NCBI RefSeq assembly: GCF_000422765.1
Contig: NZ_AUGR01000005.1
Coordinates: forward strand, 124,001-188,000
Source of the DNA: Neptunomonas japonica DSM 18939
GTDB taxonomy: Bacteria; Pseudomonadota; Gammaproteobacteria; Pseudomonadales; Balneatricaceae
Length of the DNA stretch: 64,000 bases
Direction of reading: 5' to 3'
Under the pieces are notes generated by a model. It ran no database searches. It was not told the origin of the DNA and saw only the letters and a program-made list of their open reading frames with translations. Of the stretch, positions 8,176-17,193 are shown piece after piece. Position numbers and translations under genes: made by a program. The number at the start of each line of letters is the position of its first letter. The stretch's first letter is position 1.

Positions 8176-9744
8176 TTATCGCTCCCCATCGTTCAACAGT
8201 GCAGGATCAACCTGCTGTACACCGCTGATTTTTTTGACCATGGTGACTGTCTGCTTTTTAGCACCAAACATATTGGTTTCTTCTTCACCACCGCCACAAC
8301 CGTTACCGAATGTGAAACCACAACCGCCTCTTTCAGGGAAAGCGTCGTTAGCAAGCTCACGATGGCTGGTTGGAATAACAAAACGGTCTTCGTAGTTAGC
8401 AATAGCTAGGTAGCGGTACATTTCTTGTACCTGTGTTTCTGTCAGGCCAACATCTTCTAGTACATCAAGATTGATTTTACCTTCAACCTGCTCATCACGT
8501 TTGTATGCACGCATCGCTAACAGACGTTTAAGAGCAAGACGAACAGGCTTTTCATCACCAGCAGTCAACAGGTTAGCAAGGTATTTCACTGGGATACGTA
8601 GTGAATCCACATCTGGGATCGCACCATTCATACCAATTGAACCTGCATCTGCAGCAGACTGAATTGGGCTTAGTGGTGGTACATACCAAACCATTGGCAA
8701 TGTGCGGTATTCTGGGTGAAGTGGCAATGCCAGCTTCCAATCTACCGCCATTTTGTAAACAGGAGACTTCTGAGCCGCACTAATCACGTTATCAGTGACA
8801 CCATCCAGTTTTGCCTGAGCAATAACTTTTGGGTCAAACGGATCAAGGAAGATCTCAAGCTGCTTCTCATATAGATCCTGCTCACTACCACTGGCAGCCA
8901 CTTCTTCGATGCGATCTGCATCATATAAAAGCACGCCAAGGTAACGGATACGCCCTACACACGTTTCTGAGCAGACAGTTGGCATACCTGATTCGATACG
9001 TGGGTAACAGAAGATACACTTCTCAGATTTACCACTTTTCCAGTTGTAGTAGATCTTTTTGTAAGGGCAGCCGCTGACACACATACGCCAGCCACGACAC
9101 TTATCTTGATCGATCAGTACAATACCGTCTTCATCACGCTTGTAGATCGCACCACTTGGGCAAGATGCTACACAAGCAGGGTTTAGACAGTGCTCGCACA
9201 AACGCGGCAAGTACATCATGAAGGTATTCTCGAACTGGCCGTAGATCTCCTTCTGTACATTGTCGAAGTTTTTATCTTTCGAGCGTTTAGAGAACTCAGT
9301 ACCAAGAATCTCTTCCCAGTTTGGGCCCCACTCGATTTTCTTCATTCGCTGGCCAGTAATCAATGAACGAGGACGTGCTACTGGCTGATGCTTACCTTCA
9401 GGTGCGTTATGCAAATGCTGGTAATCAAAATCAAACGGCTCGTAGTAATCATCGATTTCTGGCAGATCAGGGTTAGCGAATATATTCGCTAACACACGCC
9501 ATTTACCACCGATACGCGGCTCTATACTGCCGTCGACTTTACGTACCCAACCACCTTTCCATTTTTCTTGGTTTTCCCACTCTTTCGGGTAACCGATACC
9601 TGGCTTGGTTTCTACATTGTTAAACCAGGCATACTCAGTCCCTTCACGAGAGGTCCAGACGTTTTTACAAGTAATTGAACAGGTGTGACAACCGATACAT
9701 TTATCAAGGTTAAGCACCATACCTACTTGGGAGCGGATTTTCAT
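8176..9744 (-). CDS. narH: Respiratory nitrate reductase beta subunit (iron-sulfur)
   Basis: Electron-transfer subunit of 522 aa carrying four iron-sulfur clusters. The Cys groups are CIGCHTCSITC, CEHCLNPACVASC, CRGWRMCVSGC and CIFCYPRIES followed by CSETC. In the third group a Trp replaces a Cys, the known signature of the 3Fe-4S cluster of NarH. The start MKIRSQVGMV overlaps the narG stop as ATGA and has AGGAGG seven bases upstream, so translation is coupled. Length agrees with E. coli NarH (about 512 aa). Confidence 0.97.
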   Translation of the reverse strand: MKIRSQVGMVLNLDKCIGCHTCSITCKNVWTSREGTEYAWFNNVETKPGIGYPKEWENQEKWKGGWVRKVDGSIEPRIGGKWRVLANIFANPDLPEIDDYYEPFDFDYQHLHNAPEGKHQPVARPRSLITGQRMKKIEWGPNWEEILGTEFSKRSKDKNFDNVQKEIYGQFENTFMMYLPRLCEHCLNPACVASCPSGAIYKRDEDGIVLIDQDKCRGWRMCVSGCPYKKIYYNWKSGKSEKCIFCYPRIESGMPTVCSETCVGRIRYLGVLLYDADRIEEVAASGSEQDLYEKQLEIFLDPFDPKVIAQAKLDGVTDNVISAAQKSPVYKMAVDWKLALPLHPEYRTLPMVWYVPPLSPIQSAADAGSIGMNGAIPDVDSLRIPVKYLANLLTAGDEKPVRLALKRLLAMRAYKRDEQVEGKINLDVLEDVGLTETQVQEMYRYLAIANYEDRFVIPTSHRELANDAFPERGGCGFTFGNGCGGGEEETNMFGAKKQTVTMVKKISGVQQVDPALLNDGER

Positions 9745-12700
9745 TTGGCTGCCTCCTGAGTGTAATCGTTGTCTTCGCCATCTAACCAATCGATGTTTTT
9801 CATTTTACGAACAATGACAAATTCATCACGGTTAGAACCCACAGTACCGTAGTAGTTAAAGCCATAAGCTTGCTGTGCATAACCACCAATCATATGTGTC
9901 GGCTTAGGACATACACGAGTAACCGAGTTATGGATACCACCACGTGTTCCGGTTGTTTCAGCCCCGGGGACGTTTACGATACGCTCCTGTGCGTGATACA
10001 TCATCGTCATCCCTTCAGGTACACGCTGCGACACGACCGCACGACAAGCAATTGCACCGTTAGCATTAAACACCTCGATCCAATCGTTATCTTCAATACC
10101 GGCGGTAGTTGCATCACCTTCACTCATCCAGACAATCGGACCACCACGCGACAACGTCAGCATCAGCAAGTTATCGGTATAAGTAGAGTGGATACCCCAT
10201 TTTTGGTGAGGGGTAATAAAATTCAGTGCGACCTCAGGGTTACCGTTTGGTTTTTTGTTCATCAACGGTGCAACAGATCTCGTATTGATCGGTGGACGAT
10301 AAGAAACAAAACCCTCACCGAAGTCACGCATCCATTCATGATCCTGGTAGAACTGCTGACGACCTGTAACAGTACGCCAAGGGATCAACTCATGAACGTT
10401 GGTGTAACAAGCATTGTAAGACACGTGCTCATCTTCCAGACCCGACCATGTCGGTGAAGAGATGATCTTACGCGGCTGAGCCTGCACATCGCGGAAGCGA
10501 ATTTTCTCTTCCTGCTTAGGCTTCGCTAAATGCGTGTGATCAAGACCGGTCATTTCACCCAACGCTTCCCACGCTTTTACTGCGACTTGTCCGTTTGTTT
10601 CTGGTGCCAGACTTAAAATCATCTCGCAAGCATCAATCGCCGAATCCAGTTTTGCACGGCCTTTATGAACACCTTCTTCAGTGTGCGTCCAGTTAAGTTC
10701 TTTAAGGAATTTAACTTCGTCTTTAGTATCCCAACCAATCCCTTTACCACCATTACCGGCAGACTCTAGCAAAGGACCAATTGAACTAAAGCGTCTATAA
10801 GTATTTGGATAATCACGCTCAACGACTACCAGATTCGGCATGGAAATACCCGGAACAGGATCGCATTCGCCTTTTTTCCAATCCATAACACCTAACGGCT
10901 GAGCCAGCTCACCCGGAGAGTCATGTTGCATTGGAATAGTCACCAAATCTTGTTCTACACCTAGGTGCCCTACACACACTTCTGAGAATTTCTCAGCAAT
11001 ACCTTTATAGATATCCCAGTCAGAACGCGCTTCCCAAGCAGGGTCAGTAGCAGCAGACAATGGGTGGATGAACGGATGCATATCTGATGTATTCAGATCA
11101 TCTTTTTCATACCAAGTTGCTGTTGGTAGAACGATATCTGAGTACAAACATGTAGTAGACATACGGAAGTCCAAAGTCACTAACAGATCAACCTTGCCTT
11201 CAGCTCCTTCATCATGCCATACCACATCTTCCGGCTTTTTAGTGCCCGCTTCGCCTAGATCTTTGTTCATCACACCATGATTAGTACCGAGTAGGTATTT
11301 CAGCAGGTATTCATGCCCCTTACCTGACGAGCCTAATAGGTTCGAGCGCCAGATAAACATGTTACGAGGGAAGTTTTTAGGATTATCAGGATCTTCACAG
11401 GCAAAGTTTATAGCGCCTGATTTTAACTGATCAACCGTGTACTCCTGAGGCGTTTTGCCGACAGCTTCAGCCGCTTTAGTAATGTGTAACGGGTTAAGGT
11501 CCAACTGTGGAGCTGATGGCAACCAACCCATGCGTTCTGCACGGATGTTGTAATCAATCAAGCTACCTGTCCACTTAGACTTATCAGCCAATGGCGATAA
11601 AATCTCGGTAACATCCAATTTCTCATAACGCCACTGACTTGAGTGGTTATAGAAGAAAGAAGTACCGTTCATGTGACGTGGTGGACGCTGCCAATCAAGA
11701 CCGAAAGCTAGTGGTGTCCAACCCGTCTGAGGACGTAGTTTTTCCTGACCCACATAATGAGCCCAACCACCTCCAGACTGACCAACACAACCACACATGA
11801 TTAACATGTTCATCAGGCCACGGTAGTTCATGTCCATGTGATACCAGTGATTCATACCGGCACCCACGATGATCATGGATCTACCTTTAGTTTTACTGGC
11901 GTTATCAGCAAACTCACGTGCAATCTGGATAGCAACATTACGGTCTACACCGGTAATTTGCTCTTGCCATGCAGGCGTATACGGTGCGTTATCATCATAA
12001 CTAGTCGCTACAAAATCACCGCCTAGACCGCGATCAATACCGTAGTTAGCCATCATCAAGTCATAAACTGTTACTAACAGTGACTCTGAACCGTCAGCTA
12101 GCTTAACGCGCTTAGCCGGAAGGTTGTGATGAATAACATCAGAAAAGGTATTGTGCGTGAAGTGTTCGTTTTCTACACCACCGAAGTACGGGAACCCTAC
12201 AGAAGCCACTTCATCATGGCTATCTAGCAAGCTCATTTTCAATGAAGTAGAACGGCCTTCAAGCCCTTCTTTTTGCTCGATATTCCACTTACCTTTCTCA
12301 CCCCAACGAAAACCAATAGAACCATTTGGCACTACATAGCTATCCGTTGCTTCATCATAAGCAACGGTTTTCCATTCTGGGTTGTTATCCTGCCCCATGT
12401 TGCCATCAAAGTCAGAAGCACGGATAAAGCGGCCAGCAGCATACGAACCATCATCGCGTTGCTCTAACTGAACCAAAAATGGCATATCCGTATAGTCACG
12501 GCAGTAATCAGTAAAGTACTCAGTTGGATTATCAACATGGAATTCTTTCAGAATGACATGGCCAAAAGCCATCGCCAAGGCAGCATCAGTACCCTGTTTA
12601 GGGTTCAACCATTGATCACACAGTTTTGAAACTTCGGCGTAATCTGGAGTAATCGATACTGTTTTAGCACCTTTATAACGCACTTCAGTGAAGAAATGAG

Positions 12701-13490
12701 CATCAGGTGTACGTGTTTGAGGAACGTTAGAGCCCCAAGCAATAATATAGTTAGAGTTATACCAGTCAGCTGATTCTGGAACGTCAGTCTGCTCACCCCA
12801 GGTCATAGGAGACGCGGGTGGTAAATCACAGTACCAATCATAAAAGCTCAGGCAAACACCGCCAATCAACGACAAGTAACGCGCACCAGCAGCATAAGAA
12901 ACCATAGACATCGCTGGAATTGGCGAGAAGCCAATCACGCGGTCTGGGCCGTATTCTTTAATCGTATAGGTATTTGAAGCAGCAATGATTTCGTTTACTT
13001 CATCCCAAGTGGAACGAACAAAACCACCTTGACCACGCATCGACTTATAAGATGTTGCCTTTGCAGAGTCTTCAACAATAGAAGCCCACGCAGCTACTGG
13101 ATCTTTGGTCGCACGTGCTTCACGCCACAACTTAATTAAGCGCTTACGTACAGTTGGGTACTTAAGGCGGTTAGCACTGTAGATGTACCAAGAGTAACTT
13201 GCACCACGAGGGCAACCACGAGGCTCATGGTTTGGCAGGTCAGGACGCGTACGAGGATAATCTGTTTGCTGGGTTTCCCAAGTGATCAGACCATTCTTAA
13301 CGTAGATTTTCCAGCTACAAGAACCGGTACAGTTAACACCATGAGTGGAACGAACAATTTTGTCATGCTGCCAGCGCTGACGATATCCATCTTCCCATTC
13401 ACGACTTTCTTTAACAGTTTCTCCGTGCCCGTTGGCAAAGGTACCCTGCTTTTTCTTTAAAAATCTCAATCTATCGAGCAAATGACTCAT
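9741..13490 (-). CDS. narG: Respiratory nitrate reductase alpha subunit (Mo-bisPGD)
   Basis: Catalytic subunit that reduces nitrate to nitrite on the cytoplasmic face of the membrane. At 1249 aa it is full length. The FS0 cluster ligands are present in STHGVNCTGSC and the later GCPRGAS, with the His ligand typical of NarG. The Mo-ligand region contains GEQTDVPESADWYNS, with the Asp ligand inside. It resembles E. coli NarG along its whole length. CAGGAGAGAATAAA precedes the ATG. It lacks a twin-arginine signal, as expected. A leader of roughly 160 nt with a perfect FNR box lies upstream. Confidence 0.98.
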   Translation of the reverse strand: MSHLLDRLRFLKKKQGTFANGHGETVKESREWEDGYRQRWQHDKIVRSTHGVNCTGSCSWKIYVKNGLITWETQQTDYPRTRPDLPNHEPRGCPRGASYSWYIYSANRLKYPTVRKRLIKLWREARATKDPVAAWASIVEDSAKATSYKSMRGQGGFVRSTWDEVNEIIAASNTYTIKEYGPDRVIGFSPIPAMSMVSYAAGARYLSLIGGVCLSFYDWYCDLPPASPMTWGEQTDVPESADWYNSNYIIAWGSNVPQTRTPDAHFFTEVRYKGAKTVSITPDYAEVSKLCDQWLNPKQGTDAALAMAFGHVILKEFHVDNPTEYFTDYCRDYTDMPFLVQLEQRDDGSYAAGRFIRASDFDGNMGQDNNPEWKTVAYDEATDSYVVPNGSIGFRWGEKGKWNIEQKEGLEGRSTSLKMSLLDSHDEVASVGFPYFGGVENEHFTHNTFSDVIHHNLPAKRVKLADGSESLLVTVYDLMMANYGIDRGLGGDFVATSYDDNAPYTPAWQEQITGVDRNVAIQIAREFADNASKTKGRSMIIVGAGMNHWYHMDMNYRGLMNMLIMCGCVGQSGGGWAHYVGQEKLRPQTGWTPLAFGLDWQRPPRHMNGTSFFYNHSSQWRYEKLDVTEILSPLADKSKWTGSLIDYNIRAERMGWLPSAPQLDLNPLHITKAAEAVGKTPQEYTVDQLKSGAINFACEDPDNPKNFPRNMFIWRSNLLGSSGKGHEYLLKYLLGTNHGVMNKDLGEAGTKKPEDVVWHDEGAEGKVDLLVTLDFRMSTTCLYSDIVLPTATWYEKDDLNTSDMHPFIHPLSAATDPAWEARSDWDIYKGIAEKFSEVCVGHLGVEQDLVTIPMQHDSPGELAQPLGVMDWKKGECDPVPGISMPNLVVVERDYPNTYRRFSSIGPLLESAGNGGKGIGWDTKDEVKFLKELNWTHTEEGVHKGRAKLDSAIDACEMILSLAPETNGQVAVKAWEALGEMTGLDHTHLAKPKQEEKIRFRDVQAQPRKIISSPTWSGLEDEHVSYNACYTNVHELIPWRTVTGRQQFYQDHEWMRDFGEGFVSYRPPINTRSVAPLMNKKPNGNPEVALNFITPHQKWGIHSTYTDNLLMLTLSRGGPIVWMSEGDATTAGIEDNDWIEVFNANGAIACRAVVSQRVPEGMTMMYHAQERIVNVPGAETTGTRGGIHNSVTRVCPKPTHMIGGYAQQAYGFNYYGTVGSNRDEFVIVRKMKNIDWLDGEDNDYTQEAAK

Positions 13491-13683
13491 TTTATTCTCT
13501 CCTGAAACCGCTAGGTCAGGACGGGGCTATAACCCCGAGCCGTTTTATTAATACGCCGACAAGGTCAGTTGTCTTGAGCGCATACCGATTTATCCGGTCA
13601 TAAAGCTGTTCAACCATCCCTGATGAACAAGCCCTATTGCTTACTGTTGAGCCCACAATAACCGCTTTAATGCTCAAAACTTG
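13491..13683 (-). other. Long narG leader with a GC-rich hairpin
   Basis: Non-coding stretch between the predicted narG promoter and its ATG. It holds an inverted repeat CGGGGCTATAACCCCG (13522-13537) about 32 bases before the start codon. On the narG transcript the stem has no T-run, so it is not a terminator; it could affect RNA stability or translation. A 113-codon open frame through this region covers the FNR box and looks accidental. Confidence 0.45.
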
Positions 13684-13697
13684 TTGATCTGTATCAA
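13684..13697 (-). promoter_or_regulatory. Perfect FNR/ANR box upstream of narG
   Basis: TTGATCTGTATCAA matches the FNR consensus TTGAT-N4-ATCAA at all ten fixed positions. If centred at -41.5 as in class II promoters, transcription would start near 13649. This gives narG its own anaerobic promoter apart from the narK genes. A NarL-type heptamer TACCACT lies upstream at 13735-13741. Confidence 0.85.
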
Positions 13698-13734
13698 CAT
13701 AAAAACCATGAAAACCAACCCCAAAAGTAGAAAA

Positions 13735-13741
13735 TACCACT
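13735..13741. promoter_or_regulatory. Candidate NarL heptamer upstream of narG
   Basis: TACCACT fits the loose heptamer TACYNMT and lies near -89 of the start site inferred from the FNR box. Distal NarL sites are usual for narG promoters, but a single heptamer can arise by chance. Confidence 0.35.
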
Positions 13742-13873
13742 TTGGTGATATATCGAAAAAACAACTTAAGCACATGTTTCATAAGAATAAAAAATAAATA
13801 CGCCAGCAATGCTTCTAACAAAATAACGACAGAGGAGTATTTGTAGGTAGTCAGCAAAAACAGAAATGGTGGA

Positions 13874-13903
13874 CATAAAAAAAGAGCCCTTGAAGGGCTC
13901 TTT
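13874..13903 (-). terminator. Rho-independent terminator after the narK2-like gene
   Basis: On the minus strand AAAGAGCCCT pairs with AGGGCTCTTT around a three-base loop and runs into seven T residues. It ends the transporter transcript 33 bp after the stop codon and separates it from the narG promoter. Confidence 0.85.
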
Positions 13904-13935
13904 TAAATAGAAAGCTATAATGCTTAATTATGCAT

Positions 13936-15540
13936 CTATGGGTTCTTAAACTCAGCTTTAGGACCTAGGTAATACCACCAGTTCAGCGCCAAGCACAGCA
14001 AGTAGAAGACAGCGAAGCCATAGAGAGCCATTTCAGGTGTAGCCAGTTTAATCTGCTCACCAAATACTTTTGGTATAACAAACGCACCGTAAGCAGCTAC
14101 AGCAGAAGTCCAACCTAGTGCAGGACCCGCTTGCTCTTTAGGGAATACCATCGCAATAGTACGGAAAGTAGAGCCATTACCAATACCTGTTGCAGCAAAT
14201 AGCACTAAGAACAATCCAATGAAAGGTACAAAATACTCTTCAGGTGTCGCTGACTGGTAAGCCGCTTTAAGGTAGTAAGCAACCCCTAGAGCACTTGCAA
14301 TCATTACAATAGAAACATAGTGAGTTACGCGTGCACCGCCCATCTTATCGGCCATCCAGCCTCCGATAGGACGGATGAAAGCACCAATAAATGGTCCCAT
14401 CCAAGCAAACATTAGAGCAGAAGGCCCATTCGCGTTGACTATATTATGAGTCATCACGCCATCAACCATTATGTGCTGGTAACCAAACACAACTTTGATT
14501 GCCAATGCAAAACCAGCAGAGTAACCAATGAAACTACCAAAAGTCATAGTGTAGATAACACTCATTACCCAAGTATGCTTGTTTTCAAAGATTTTAAACT
14601 GACGCTGCAAATTAGGCTTGATGTCGCCAGGTATCATCTTCATCAGCATAATTGTGAAGAAGAGAATACCAACAATCACCGGCCACTTAGCCCAGCCTGG
14701 AGCACCGAGACCAGTTGGGTCTGGTAAGATAATGAACAAACCAGCAGCAGCTGTCAGAAAACCAATAAGCAGCAAGCCGACAATTTTCGACATCGCACCG
14801 ATAGGTGAACCTATATCGGGAGAAACATCATCTGTGCGAAGGTTGTTCATTCCAAACCAACCAACGATCGCCAGCGGAATTAAAAACAACAACCAAACAA
14901 AACCAGCGTTATGGATATACGTTTCAGATCCAGCAGGAATCTTACCAATCAAGGTACCTGAAGTGTTTTCTAGGATCATCGGTGCACCACCGAAGATACC
15001 CATAGTCATGACTAGTGGTACAAGGATCTGCATGGTAGTTACACCAGCATTACCTAAACCCGCATTTAGCCCCAACGCCAAACCCTGCTGTTTCTTTGGA
15101 AAGAAGAAGCTGATATTAGACATCGAAGATGCGAAGTTACCACCACCAATCCCTGACAAGAAAGCCAGCAATTGGAAAACCCACAACGGTGTATTTTGAT
15201 CTTGCAAAGCAAAACCAGCACCAATAGCAGGAATCATAAGCAATGCGGTAGTAAAGACAATAGTATTTCGACCACCAGCTATACGAATAAAGAAGCTACT
15301 CGGTATTCGCAAGGTTGCCCCTGTTAGCCCCGCTATCGCTGCTAATGTAAAGAGTTCAGCCTTCTCAAATGGAAAGCCCAAGTTAAGCATCTGTACCGCA
15401 ATGATGCCCCAGTACAACCAGACGGCAAAACCACACAATAAACTAGGAATAGAGATCCACAAGTTGCGCGTAGCAACTCGCTTACCTTCTGATTCCCAGA
15501 ATTGTTCGTTTTCTACGTCCCATTTTTTTATATCAGACAT
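13936..15540 (-). CDS. narK: NNP-family nitrate/nitrite transporter (NarK2-like)
   Basis: Major-facilitator membrane protein that exchanges nitrate and nitrite. The nitrate-signature segment GLNAGLGNAGV is present, as is the conserved Arg in TLRIPSSFF. It is long for the family (534 aa against about 465). The extra residues lie in the N-terminal tail (SDIKKWDVENEQFWESEGKR) and in central loops, including GAPMILENTSGTLIGKIPAG. The start MSDIKK was preferred because GGAGAAA sits upstream. It lies 96 bp after the narK1-like gene with no terminator between, so the two are probably co-transcribed. Antiport rather than symport is inferred from similarity to NarK2 types. Confidence 0.9.
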   Translation of the reverse strand: MSDIKKWDVENEQFWESEGKRVATRNLWISIPSLLCGFAVWLYWGIIAVQMLNLGFPFEKAELFTLAAIAGLTGATLRIPSSFFIRIAGGRNTIVFTTALLMIPAIGAGFALQDQNTPLWVFQLLAFLSGIGGGNFASSMSNISFFFPKKQQGLALGLNAGLGNAGVTTMQILVPLVMTMGIFGGAPMILENTSGTLIGKIPAGSETYIHNAGFVWLLFLIPLAIVGWFGMNNLRTDDVSPDIGSPIGAMSKIVGLLLIGFLTAAAGLFIILPDPTGLGAPGWAKWPVIVGILFFTIMLMKMIPGDIKPNLQRQFKIFENKHTWVMSVIYTMTFGSFIGYSAGFALAIKVVFGYQHIMVDGVMTHNIVNANGPSALMFAWMGPFIGAFIRPIGGWMADKMGGARVTHYVSIVMIASALGVAYYLKAAYQSATPEEYFVPFIGLFLVLFAATGIGNGSTFRTIAMVFPKEQAGPALGWTSAVAAYGAFVIPKVFGEQIKLATPEMALYGFAVFYLLCLALNWWYYLGPKAEFKNP

Positions 15541-15636
15541 ACTTTTTCTCCAAAGTGAATGCAACGCCGCCTAATGACAATCTCTGCATTCGACCTACAT
15601 AATCTGAACAGCTTGATACACGCATAATTACTGCCA

Positions 15637-16935
15637 TTATCTGCTGCTGGTAATATCAGAATCTTCTTTTAGAAAGTTATTGCGGATCGCTTCCTGCAAT
15701 CGAGAACGCCGCTCTTCAACAGAGATTCCGTAGTACATTACGCACATACAGACAGCCAAAACGCCGTAGAGCAACATAAAGCAGGAGCTGCGAACCCCCA
15801 TCGTATCGGCCACTAGGCCAAACAGGATTGGCAAGACAAACCCACCAATCGCACCCAACATGCCCACCATGCCCCCTACTACACCCATTCTTTCTGGATA
15901 GTAGTCGTAGACAAGACGAAACACGCTGGCCTTCCCAAAGCCCATTGCCACACCCATCACCATAACTAAAACAGTAAACAGCCAGACCGGCATATCGATC
16001 ACGAACGTCGTATCCTCACGAATTCCATGAACTGTCATAGTGGTGGGGGGATAGGAAAGGAAAAACAAGCACACGAGACAAACCCAGAAGACACTCCAAT
16101 TAACATGGCGAGCTCCTAATTGATCTGCACTCCAACCTCCCAAGATGCGTGTTAACGCACCTGGAAGCGTAAACATTAATGTCAGAAATGATGCGGTCTG
16201 AATATCCAAATCATAATGACTGACATAGTAATCAGGCAGCCATAAAGCAAGCGCTATATACCCCCCGAACACAAAGAAGTAATACAAACCAAAACGCCAT
16301 ACACGGGCATCAGCGAGTGGTTTAAGCTGTTCAGCTAAACGGTATACTCGACGCGGCTTGCCAATACTTTTCTGATCTTCATCAGTCAGTATCCAAAACA
16401 AAAAAGCCAGCAACAGCAGTACTACACCATAAACGGTTGGTGCCATTCGCCAGCCATAAGCAATAATTATTAGCGGCGCAATTAAATTTGTTACTGCCGC
16501 TCCCAAGTTACCTGCACCAAAAATACCCATGGCCAAGCCTTGCGAGCGCTCACTAGAACGAGAAGAAACAAAGTGGATACCAATACTAAACATGCTACCG
16601 GAAACACCTACACATAAACCCAGTAACAAGTAGTGATGAAAAGTAGACGCGTAAGAAAACAAGAACAGAGGCACGCTGACGAACATGAGTAAGGCAACAA
16701 TCAGAATTCGGCTTCCCCAGCGCTCAGCAAGAATCCCCATCGGCAATCGAAGTAGTGCACCTGTCAGGATTGGCGTAGCCACCAACACTCCAAACTGTGT
16801 CTCAGAAAGCCCCAACTCATGCTTTATTTGAAGACCGATAACAGAGACCAATGTCCAGACTGCGAAACACGCAGAAAAGGCCAATGTGGCCATCGCGATC
16901 GCAGATATCTGTTGCTGGTTGCTGTTAACTATCAT
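15637..16935 (-). CDS. NNP-family nitrate transporter (NarK1-like)
   Basis: A 12-segment major-facilitator protein of about 432 aa. The segment GIFGAGNLGAAVTNLIAP is the nitrate signature, and the conserved Arg lies in GALLRLPMGILAERWG. It resembles NarK1, which takes up nitrate with protons. The ATG giving MIVNSNQQQ was chosen; an in-frame TTG five codons earlier has no better ribosome site. It is the first gene leftward from the narX intergenic region, with a perfect FNR box about 70 bp upstream. Pairing a NarK1 and a NarK2 type upstream of narG is the pseudomonad pattern. Confidence 0.88.
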   Translation of the reverse strand: MIVNSNQQQISAIAMATLAFSACFAVWTLVSVIGLQIKHELGLSETQFGVLVATPILTGALLRLPMGILAERWGSRILIVALLMFVSVPLFLFSYASTFHHYLLLGLCVGVSGSMFSIGIHFVSSRSSERSQGLAMGIFGAGNLGAAVTNLIAPLIIIAYGWRMAPTVYGVVLLLLAFLFWILTDEDQKSIGKPRRVYRLAEQLKPLADARVWRFGLYYFFVFGGYIALALWLPDYYVSHYDLDIQTASFLTLMFTLPGALTRILGGWSADQLGARHVNWSVFWVCLVCLFFLSYPPTTMTVHGIREDTTFVIDMPVWLFTVLVMVMGVAMGFGKASVFRLVYDYYPERMGVVGGMVGMLGAIGGFVLPILFGLVADTMGVRSSCFMLLYGVLAVCMCVMYYGISVEERRSRLQEAIRNNFLKEDSDITSSR

Positions 16936-16997
16936 CGAACACCCGTTCAAAGTGATATGAATAGGTGTAAAGGTAAGCCCGTAGCTATTTATTTTTG

Positions 16998-17011
16998 TTG
17001 ATCGAAATCAA
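16998..17011 (-). promoter_or_regulatory. Perfect FNR/ANR box in the narK1-narX intergenic region
   Basis: TTGATCGAAATCAA matches the FNR consensus at every fixed position. Its centre is about 70 bp from the NarK1-like start codon, which suits activation of the leftward transcript from -41.5 (start near 16963). It may also affect narX on the other side. Confidence 0.85.
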
Positions 17012-17048
17012 GACCTAACCTTATGATTAAAGTCATTTTTTACCAAAA

Positions 17049-17069
17049 TACCCCTTTATGAGTACCTCT
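17049..17069. promoter_or_regulatory. Pair of NarL heptamers between narK1 and narX
   Basis: TACCCCT (17049-17055) and TACCTCT (17063-17069) both match TACYYMT and are in the same orientation, 14 bp apart. Their position 45-60 bp upstream of the FNR box relative to the narK direction fits nitrate-activated narK promoters. Confidence 0.55.
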
Positions 17070-17193
17070 TTTTATCTTTGTAAGCACATGATTTTACTGA
17101 TATTTTAAACACAGACTAGACCAATCATTCAGAAAGCCCTTTCCCACAGTTTCTTTGTGAGTATTTGGCATTGCTAGAGGCACAATTAAGCCA

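Noticed and set aside
9870-10457. 195-codon open frame antisense to narG
   Set aside because: Shadow of a strongly conserved gene. It is rich in Thr, Arg, Cys and His in the way expected of an antisense frame.
13516-13857. 113-codon minus-strand open frame before narG
   Set aside because: It covers the perfect FNR box and the predicted promoter, resembles no family I know and has no ribosome site. It is probably chance.
14618-15199. 193-codon open frame antisense to the narK2-like gene
   Set aside because: It is Pro- and Lys-rich and mirrors the membrane-protein codons. No start signal or homology is seen.
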